From contig OZ005604.1 in assembly GCA_963930655.1 (NCBI GenBank), forward strand, positions 13,340,001-13,404,000: a stretch of 64,000 bases of DNA. The letters are read 5' to 3'. Positions within the stretch are counted from its first letter, which is position 1. Each line of letters starts with the position of its first letter. Of the stretch, positions 47,701-56,577 are shown piece by piece. The notes beneath the pieces are model-generated. The model had not been told where the DNA came from. It did not search any database and saw only the letters and a list, made by a program, of their open reading frames with translations. Source of the DNA: Myrica gale (taxonomy: Eukaryota; Streptophyta; Magnoliopsida; Fagales; Myricaceae). Position numbers and translations under genes: made by a program.

Positions 47701-50700
47701 AACTTCCTTTAACATGCATTGTTCTCCATTTGCATTTTTCTTCACATACAACCTTAGATCTAAGGTTTTCATGGTTAGATCTAGCATTTAAACAACCTAG
47801 GGTTCTTAAGCATTCAAGATCTAACAATATCAGGGCATATCACAACCTAAAACTTCAAGATCTATACATAAAACCATTCGACCATCTTTATACTAAACCA
47901 ACATCACATTTGGTCTTACCTTGTTGACTATCCCAAGCTTGAGTACCTAGAAAATAAAATGCCTTAGGTTAGTATTTATGAAACTTTAGGTAAGATCATC
48001 AAATAGAACCAAGCTTACCTCTACCTTTACCAACTTTTCCTAAACTCCTCTTTCTTCCAAGTTTCGGTTCACCCTCCTTAGAAAATATCCAAGCTTGATT
48101 TGAGGAGCTGATGTGGGTTCTATGGTGGGTAAAAGAATGTGGTAAGCTTGAAGAGAAATGAGGCTAATGGTTAGGGTTTTTTAAGGAAGAGATGGGATTG
48201 CACCAAGAGAGATTTGGTAACTACAAAAGAGGTCTACACTTGGGCTTTTTGAGTGGGATTTGGAAGGCAAGAAGAGTGTGGTTTAGAGTGCAAGAAGAAA
48301 AGAGCAAACGTTGAATCCTAGGTGGGTGGTTCGGCCAAGGGAAGAAAGTGGGAGAGTGTTGAGAGAAATTGCAATATTCGACCAAGTGAGGAAGAGTTGG
48401 AAAGTGAAGTGAAGTGTAAAATTCGGCCAAGGCATTTGCAAGTGTGAGGTGTGAGAGAATGAGTCTCCCAAGGAGAGTAAATGCTATGACACATGACTTG
48501 AGGTGTTGAGATGACAAGAGAGAGAAGTTTGAAGGAAAGGGGAGGAATGTGGGGGGCCTTGGTCGACCAAGCATGGGTTCTAATCTCTCTCTCTCTTCTT
48601 TTATTTCTTTTCACCTTTTTATCTCACATCACTTGTCTCCTAAAGCATGACTTTGAATTGATTTCTCTCTCTTTTTCTCCCAACCCATTTGGTCTCTACG
48701 TGAATCATCCTTTCTCCTTTGCTTTTCTCTCTTTTTTCTTCCATGTGTTGTCTTGTCTCATGAATGTACCTCTTACACATCTTACACTTCATATGGCAAT
48801 TCACCTTTTGGCTTTTTCAATTCACTACAAGCTAATTCACGTAAAAGCCATCTCTTTAATTATCATTTACTTTGTTTGGTTGCTTTCCAACCAACTTAGT
48901 TACTTCCACATTTGAATTGCAACTAACTTTCAATTTGATTACTATCTCACCTAACTTATCTCTTATAAGCTCTCTAGCTTATCTAATCCATTCCAATAGC
49001 TTATCATCCCATAAGCATGATATCTTATCTTATGATAATGACTCTAGTCTATCTCTACAATAACGACAAGGACTTATCACCCTAAAAGTTCCTAACCTAT
49101 CATCATGCTTGCTTATCACTATGATAAGCAAGTGTGCTTATCATTTTAAATCTCTCTTAAACCTTATCACATGCTTAAATAACTTATCATTTAATATTCT
49201 AATGAAAATTCTACTTATTAATCTAGGCCTCTTAGTAATAATATATGTCACATATGAATGACACAAAATATTCAATCAATTTCTCAAAAGAAATTCATGA
49301 TTTTATTCATTAACTATTTTCGGCCTATATAAAGAAATCTTAAATCATAATTTAAATTTTAAGGGCCATGAACATATTAAGTAAATGAAAAATATATATT
49401 CATAAGAGAGAAACTTACCTTGCAAAATTTCGGCTCCTAGGAAAATATATTTCAAACTTTGCATAAAATGACAAGAAAATTATTTGGGAAATTTCGTGAA
49501 ATAAAATCTCATTTTAATCGAAGTACCATAACATAAAGATTAGGCCATACATTGGCCAAAAATATGGCCCCATGATAAAATTAAAGCTAATACATCGGAA
49601 AATAAAAAATAATACATAAGAAATAACGTAGGAGAAAATCAGGGTCTCACAATTATTCCTAGAACACCTAGACTTTTCTTATTTCTTTAATTGCTTGCAA
49701 ACCTCCTCATTTAAAACCAACTTACATGCATTCTCCATAACTTAGAATATATCCACATGCATTCTCATTCTTAGATCCAACACAAAACACAAATAATAGA
49801 TCACATGATAGGGGTATAGATTCGGCCTTCTCCAAAGACATGTATCCTTATCCCCTTCCTTTCCAAAACCATGACTATCAATTATATTTTCCATCTTTAA
49901 TCCACAAGAATCATAAACAAAGATATCAGATCCATTTAGTATGAACTCTTACAAAACTAATGGACACAACAAGCAAGAGAAGGATTCTAAGAAATGCTGA
50001 AAATTACCTTCCGAGTTTAGCTTTCTTTTCTCTCTTCTCCTTTTCTTTTCTTCTCCTTCCTCCCTTACGTCCTCTTGGCCTTCTCTTTGCTTTTCACATG
50101 ATGGCCTCTTGGTTTGATTCTAACTTAGTTAACTTATGTTGTTTGGTTCCAAATCAACTACTTAGTTACTCTAATGGTACTTAGTTGGCCCCATGAAGTT
50201 GTAAGATAACTAGCCCAATAACATAAGTCTTTAAAGTTAGGCCCAATAACACCAATCTTTAAGGCTAGGCCCACTAACATTTCAATCACATAAGACTTTG
50301 GCAACCCAATAATATTTTTCTAAGGCCCAACATTACAAGCTTAAGCCCATTCCATAAGCTTAAAGGCTAAGGCCCAATAACCTACATCCTTAAAGCCCAA
50401 TAACCATTCAATGGCAACCCATCATCTTGGGTCATAAGCCCAACAACAACTCAAATCCTTATAACTCTAAGGCCCAATATCAGTCCACAAGTCATAAGGC
50501 CCAATAACATAAATCTTTAACATTTCAAAATCATTAAGTAGACTATAAGAAAAATACTTTAGAGATATTCAGCAACTTGGATGCTAAAAATTTCATACGT
50601 TCTTCTATCATTATCACCATAAAAGTTACCTCGAAGAAATTCGGTCATTAAGAAATTATTGACTTCACCACCATAATAAAATACTTAAGGAAAGTGTGGC

Positions 50701-53700
50701 CACCCCAAATCAAAATAACATAGGTCATTGTGGCATAATATCTTGCTACGTATTAAGAAAATTTACCAATAACAGCCCTTTAAATATAATTGGCAAAATA
50801 CGCAAGCATAAAATGACATTGTAAAATTCGGGGTCTCACATGCCTAGACTTTGTTCGTGATTCAGAAAAGGATACAGTGCCATGTGGGGGATTGCTATAC
50901 CATGGTGTTGGATCGTATGCTGGGCTGTGGTCTGTATGTGGTCAAAAGGGATGTTGGTGAATCTGGTATTGCTAGGAGGGAGTTATTTGTTTATTGATAA
51001 GGTGAGGAGGCAGGACTTTTTGGAGAAAATGTTTGTGGGAATGATGAGCGTGGCCACATTCACTAACGTGTAGCAATGGCGAAGGGGAAAAAGATTTGAA
51101 ATACATAATAATGTCGTTTTGGCTATATAATTCGCAACTCACTTGACAGTGTCGTTTTGGACAGGCTCGATTGAGTGTGCTGATGACGTGGAAAAAAGAG
51201 AGGTGATGTGGCAAGGCAGCTGAGGTGTGGGAGCGCTGCCATTAGCAAAGTAACGTTCTAGTGACAAAAGGACCAATTATTTCAGAGGTTAAAAACTCAG
51301 TGACTGAAATTTGTATTTTTTAAACCTAGTGACTAATTCATAAAATAGGGTAACACCTAACAACTAAAAATGGAATTTCCCTAAAATTATATTATAACGT
51401 ATACCAGAAAACTGCCAAAATCTCTCTACATAGGTGAAGTGTAGCATCTCTGACACCTAAGGTTCATAGAGAATGATATTCTGGATAGGAGCCAAAAAAT
51501 TGGCATTATAGCCCAGAGATGAGGAACAGAAAGTGTGAGTGCAGTGTAATATGAAGGGAGACTACAAAACAATATCAGAAAAGGATAATAAGCTAAATAG
51601 AACAGTCGCAACAATTAAATTTAAGTTCAGTTCTGCTGAAGCATCATCCCAAGTAGAGATGCAAAAGAAGGAACTTACCCATTCCACCGGTTATATATCA
51701 TAACCAATACCACAGGAACCAAAAGCCTTGGCTGTGCAATCGCTCCCCTGCAATAAAATATACTATGATAAGCTCCAGAAGCTCAGTCATCTATAAATCA
51801 TGACCCCACAAAAGCAAGAGAAAGAAAACAAATCCACTTCCATCTGTTCAGCATGAGAACTTTTCAATATTATACAAAACTGGTCTCCAACACCTATGCA
51901 TATCGTGACTGTCAACTGTACCTCTGACATTAGTGCTACTTAATTTTTAAAACGTTTGTTCATTGGACAAAATGTAAGAAGAGTTTATGCTTGTTTGGAA
52001 TATCTACAAGCTTTATACATGCAAATGGAACATGAAAAGTTGAAATCGTGCAGCAACTACAACACAAGAGCCAGCCCCAAATCATGGCCTGCCTACATAG
52101 AACTTAATCAATTCACTCTTTTGAGCGGCATTATGCTATTGATCCAGATATTACGGAGGGGAAAGAAAGAACTCAAATATGTAAGAAAGTTTTTTTTATA
52201 TAAGTAAGCCAATTTTTTTAAAAAGGAAAAACAAAGATACAAAACAACAGAGTTAATAGTACAAAAGACTATACTGAAAACCCCTAACATAAGCAAGCAA
52301 GAAAGCTAAGAAAATCCAAAAAACCCGAAAAAGGAGAACCCAACATCACATTAGCCCAAAGAAAAAGCGACTGCAAAACCAAGTCGAACACCAGAGAAGC
52401 AACATCATCATATGAATGATGCTACTAGTTGAGATGGTTACAGTGTAATAACATATTAGATTAATCTCAAAAATCATGTTGTAGGTTTATGACCTTGACA
52501 GATAACAATGCTACAATTCTAGCTTTCGCAAGTATTGAATATAGATCAAATTATGATCCAGAGGTGCATGAAGTATTATCTGGGAGTGGGAAATAGGTCA
52601 GTGGGACGCTCACAAGGACACCTAGAATCAATAAATTTATTGCGCATTAAAAAAATGTGGGATTACCAGCAAGTGAGCTGCCATCTTGAAATGAACTTAA
52701 TTTAACCATAAAAAGATTTTGCTTTATGTTAACTGTGAAAAATGTGTGCAAATTTTAAGATGATTCAATAATAGTGACATGTACTTTAGTGCAGCTTAAA
52801 TATAGATTGCAATATATAAATGAGATTTTCGCATAATAATCCACTGGAATTACAGCACCAGGCATACAAATATGATGCAATATGTATCTAACAAGATAAT
52901 CTAAGAAAACAGGTCATTTTACATACTTAACAACCCCCTTTGCTCCATCTGCCATTGAGTCCACAGTACTCCCCAGCATTCGCATATACACAAAGGAGCC
53001 AAGCAACCCAGAACCAAAGCTTTATACACGAAAGAGTTAATGATCATCAATGTTATGAACAGAGAACGAGCTTTAGAACATGTCAAACAATATAAGTAGA
53101 TGTTATGAGAGATTGTTAATGCCAAAATGAACTACCCCTTGTTGTGAAATCAAGCTAGAGTTATCAGGAACATTGACTGGCTAACAACTTTGACGTTCAA
53201 GAGGAACTTTGGTGTCTTATTCTAATGTAGAAACAAAATGAAAGGCTATTGACTTCCACTGCAAAGCGCTGAAATTTCGAGGACAAACAATCTGGAAGTA
53301 TCACACAAACTAAGCAACATATGTGGATGTTTTCAAGCACACTGGCAAAAGAGCCAGATGAGAATGCATAAGAACTTAAACTGATGAAACATTTCAGGTT
53401 GCAGTTCTCACTAGACAAAAAGTCAACGCTACAACAAAATATTAATGGGATAATAATGAAGTTTCCATTCAAAAGGTCTCAAATAGCGAATCACTGACTG
53501 AATGACAGGTACCAGTGGGAGTTGAGTGTACAACTTGAATTTGTTATAATAAAAAAGAACAAAATTGCTCCTGGATGCGTACCTAGCAGCGATTTCGAGG
53601 GAATAAGAAACATAAGCAGAGACCAAACCAACAACACCTATACCCAGGGTGAGAATTTGTAACTTATTCTTTAACTGCAGGAGCAACACAAGGGAAATTA

Positions 53701-55480
53701 AAAACAAAGAGAGGAGAGAGTTGTTTTTATTTTCTCACGGGGTGCAAATTAGGAATCCTTAAAGCAAAGAGAAACTCAAAAGGAGGAAGAAATCTTGAGA
53801 AAGGCAAGATGGCATGACAGACGCACATACTCAAACTGAGTACCTTAAAATACTGCTCCCTTGCCTGAGCAGCCAAAACTTCTGGGTCTCCACGAGGCTT
53901 CCTTAATTCCCGAAACATTACTTCCAAAAGGGTTGCACTAAATCAGAGGTTCGAAGCTACAGACCATTATGTATAATAAGTAATAAAATAAACTCATTGT
54001 AGAAGATTTTATTCTCCTTATAGCAATTAGCAAACTCTATTTTTTTTTCCAAAAAGCAAGAATGCTCTTTAAGTGATAAGGACAAGCTTGAAAACATATG
54101 GCCTTGATGCAGCGAGAAAGAAAATAAGTTCTCCGAATTAAGGACCGTGATGGTAAAAATGACTTATGCTGCCTCCAGTTGCAGCCTTCGTGGCTCTATC
54201 CCATTTCTGTTGCTCTCGCCTTGTTGGTGCCAGTTTCCATCTGGATGACTTGCTGCCACCACTCTGAAAAAAGTGATTCAGTGAATACAGGATTACCCTG
54301 TGATAACATTCTATGCAGTACTTTCCAGATATCTATCATACTTGAGCTGTAGCCTCAACTTTCTCTTCTAACCCAGGCTTTGATGGAGCTGTGAGTTCTT
54401 TGCTAAGATCAACTTCCAAACTAAACAAATTTCAGGTAACAAATCCAATTTCGTCAATATCATTGAAAACTAAGGATACCTGAATTACTTCCATGAATGA
54501 GAAGTTGATAACAAACCTCTGTAGGCTCATGACTCTATTTAAACTCAGAAACCCATATGGCTCTTCCTGTTTACACCAAATAAATTAGTACATAATGCAA
54601 AACCCATTTGAGTCCATTCAAAAAAACTCAGTTTGTTTGCTGAGACTACAAACAGTACAAGGTTGTTTATCATTCCGCAGGGTACCAAGCCAAGAATAAT
54701 ACAATATTTCACTCCTCCCTTTCTTTCTTTTCCTCTAGTTTCCCAGCAACCAAACTAAAGCAATTTAAGCCGCTGTGCACACAGCTACCGTGTGCACGTT
54801 TGACATTGCTGTTATGGGTTTTCAGCCCCTGTTTATTGTAACCGGCAGCGGAAGCTTGTTTGTACGCAGCATTGATGTAATCTTTCCAGTGAAATGAATT
54901 TTCACGTTTGCTTAAAAAATAATAATAATAAGCCGCTAGGCACAGAACTCCATTACATTAAATGACCAATTTAATAACATATACAAATTAAAGAACAAAA
55001 CCAAATGATTTGACAGGAACAATCGAGCCCATTCATCTTCAATCAGTCACATACTATACTCCAGAATCAAATTCCGAAACGAACCCAGAAAATTCAGAAA
55101 GGAAACAGACAAATGCACATAGAATAAAGAAAACCCGATTGATAATAACAAAGAGCAAAGGCTAAAACCTTAACCGGAGTGGCTTCAATGGAAGAGTCAG
55201 GGTCCTGAATCAATCTTTGAAACCGACTCATGAAGTCCTTGTTCCACATAAATTCATCGGAGCTCAAAAGGTCTTTTTCACCTCCCCAGTACTTCCTAAG
55301 CTTCGACGTGGTAGGTGGGCCACCGTATTCGCCCGGAGCCACCCCATTGGACCATTTCAGTGGCTTCTTCTTGGGGAGAAGGATCTTGCTCTGTCTTGGG
55401 TCGGGCACAGCTGGGGTTGGAGGGTCCTGAAAGATGGGTGTGGCCGTGGAGGTTACCGAGATATAGTTTAGCATTGACAT
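44725..55480 (-). CDS. CGL160: CGL160-like chloroplast ATP synthase assembly protein (9 exons)
   Basis: CGL160 is a thylakoid protein of the green lineage that aids assembly of the chloroplast ATP synthase. A stromal N-terminal part is followed by a membrane domain related to bacterial AtpI. Exons (minus): 55169-55480, 54517-54566, 54342-54420, 54164-54263, 53844-53920, 53583-53674, 52927-53019, 51679-51747, 44725-44863. They sum to 1011 nt, 336 residues plus stop, with every junction in frame. Conserved blocks: KPLKWSNGVAPGEYGGPPTT, RREQQKWDRATKAATGG, MFRELRKPRGDPE, QPRLLVPVVLVMIYNRWN and MHLELIPMLVGFFTYKIAT. Membrane segments lie at about 212-231, 238-254, 272-288 and 301-320; the N-terminus is transit-peptide-like. 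The exon 4 donor is weak (GTCATT). The last intron is 6.8 kb because it holds nested transposons. This is the only intact host gene seen. Confidence 0.92.
45227..45538 (+). other. MULE interior, left part
   Basis: C/T-rich on the plus strand (CCTCC-rich, 45290-45450), then an open stretch ending QTNDSDDTQILNLLQRC that continues past the nested LTR at 50846. It could be a captured host gene fragment (Pack-MULE). I do not recognise the protein. Confidence 0.4.
45539..45543. repeat. Target-site duplication of the nested solo LTR, left
   Basis: TGCCT here and TGCCT at 50841-50845 flank the solo LTR. Confidence 0.85.
45544..50840 (-). mobile_element. Composite solo LTR of gypsy (Tekay-like) type
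   Basis: A 5.3-kb LTR without internal region, minus strand, starting TGTGAGACCCCGAATTTTAC at 50840 and ending GGGGCGTGACA at 45544, flanked by TGCCT. Its terminal kilobase matches 1189-2340. A second LTR-like start (TGTGAGACCCTGATTTTC) occurs at 49651, so it looks like 1.2 kb of one LTR joined to about 4.1 kb of a related one. Ten TGGGCC/TGGGCT motifs lie at 50187-50510 and ten GATAAG motifs at 48955-49188 (minus-strand sense). The ORFs here are short and unrecognised; none is a gene. Confidence 0.8.
50846..51114 (+). other. MULE interior, right part: unrecognised open stretch
   Basis: If the LTR and one TGCCT copy are ignored, the frame from 45477 continues here as LDFVRDSEKDTVPCGGLLYH and on to a stop near 50957. 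From 50951 another frame reads MLVNLVLLGGSYLFIDKV. The continuity suggests a captured exon predating the LTR insertion. The protein family is unknown to me. Confidence 0.4.
54770..54935 (+). other. Possible LINE/SINE 3' tail in CGL160 intron 1
   Basis: A sequence ending in an A-rich, AAT-repeat tail (AAAAAATAATAATAATAAG, 54915-54933) is preceded by a GC-richer stretch with a GTGCACAC...GTGTGCAC hairpin near 54775. This looks like the end of a non-LTR retroelement but no coding part is present. Confidence 0.3.
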
Positions 55481-56181
55481 TGCTGGTGGCGATGATAAGG
55501 AGCTCGAAATTCAGTGCTCCTGGTTGTTCCTTGTTGAACAAAGATGGAAAATATATCTGGGCACTTGAAGGCGGTAGCTATGGTATGCTTTTTGTGCTTA
55601 TTATATTTCCACGCAGCCTACTGCTGGTGTCCGTGATTCGTAAAATCTTCAGCATTGGTTGGCAATCTCTGCTTGTTTTTTTGTGGGTATTTCACAAAAC
55701 GGGCGAATTGATCCCCGAGGGACCCTCGAGGCTGATATTGATTGTATGAAGGCAATTACTCGGCACAGTGTAAGAACTGTGAAGTTAAAAGGAAAAATAA
55801 TAAAAAGTGTTACTTCCCCCACCTCTGACAGTTACAACCTTTTAGGGATTTGTTATCTTCTCTTTCGTAGTCTCTGTGTTTTTTTAATTTCTTAATTCTT
55901 AGTACGTAAGAGCACGTAATACCCATCCAAACAAAAAAAAACAAAAGAGCACGTGATACACGAGAGCTGCTTTTTTCTTTCGGTATTTTTTTGTAGGCTC
56001 CGCCAATCGGAGCATCCAGTTCCGAGTACACTATCCAAGCAAAATTTCGGAAACAACCGCAAAGATTCAAGAAAAAGAAAGGAATCTTGCATTTAAGAAG
56101 ATACCGATAGCCTATAGAAGACACTTTCATAAAACACTTCATGATAAGCCCAAAAAAGAGCAGAGACGCACAAAAAAATGA
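55481..56181 (-). promoter_or_regulatory. Upstream region of CGL160
   Basis: About 700 bp between the CGL160 start codon and the end of the Agenet pseudogene, both on the minus strand. A G-box core CACGTG lies at 55950-55955. No clear TATA box was fixed. Open frames on the plus strand here are shadows of exon 1. Confidence 0.4.
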
Positions 56182-56497
56182 TCACCGAGAGCGAAGGAGG
56201 TCATCAAGATATTCAAAGCACCCCTTTCTCGGAAGAAACCCACTTGCCGCCAACCCATTCAAGATGAGCTCGCAACTGAGAAGATGAATACCCGATCTCA
56301 GTCCCGTATGTATCAAAAACCACGTAGTACTTGGATCCTTCCTGCCACTAATCTTGCCCACCCACCAACCATCGTTGTCGAATGCATCGACCTCATCATA
56401 TAAACCAAACCCAGCTGCATAAACTTCGGGTGGCGCTGGCCTGAGCTCGTCCGCGCGCACCACCTCAATCAGCGGCCTAGATTCATCTTCTGTCACC

Positions 56498-56502
56498 AAG
56501 TT
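56498..56502. repeat. Target-site duplication of the Agenet-gene insertion, left
   Basis: AAGTT here and AAGTT at 61396-61400 flank the chromovirus. Removing one copy plus the element restores continuity of the Agenet coding sequence. Confidence 0.85.
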
Positions 56503-56553
56503 AGTAGCATTTTTACGGCAATTTCCATATTACAATTTCGGATTGTTACAACT

Positions 56554-56564
56554 TGGTATCAGAG
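56554..56564 (+). other. Chromovirus primer-binding site
   Basis: TGGTATCAGAG three bases after the LTR end (TTGTTACA-ACT), the tRNA-Met PBS. Confidence 0.8.
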
Positions 56565-56577
56565 GGGTTGATTCTGG

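Larger units (their letters stand above)
44966..51381. mobile_element. Mutator-like element with 260-bp terminal inverted repeats
   Basis: 44966-45226 and 51115-51381 are long inverted repeats with high identity. They start GGGAAATTC(T/C)ATTTTTA and share ATTTCAGTCA.TGAGTTTTTA and TCATCAGCA.ACTCAATCGAG. The flanks TAAAAATTA (left) and TAAAATTAT (right) approximate a 9-bp duplication. Long TIRs and such a duplication fit a MULE. Without the nested LTR the element is about 1.1 kb, with no transposase, so it is non-autonomous. It lies wholly in the last CGL160 intron. Confidence 0.85.

Noticed and set aside
48221..48915. ORFs of 98-134 codons at 48.2-48.9 kb
   Set aside because: Low-complexity Ser/Leu/Phe-rich frames inside the solo LTR; no domain and no counterpart in the other LTR.
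48955..49188. CRISPR-like array from recurring CTTATC
   Set aside because: Six-base motifs at irregular spacing in both orientations, in a plant LTR; no long direct repeats or spacers.
54164..54170. CGL160 called a pseudogene for lacking a splice donor after exon 4
   Set aside because: ATAA|GTCATT gives a GT donor that keeps frame, and all nine exons sum to a whole number of codons ending at a proper stop, so the gene is kept as coding with a weak donor.
55217..55749. Plus-strand ORFs over 55.2-55.7 kb
   Set aside because: Antisense to CGL160 exon 1 and its promoter; the minus-strand reading is conserved and spliced in frame.
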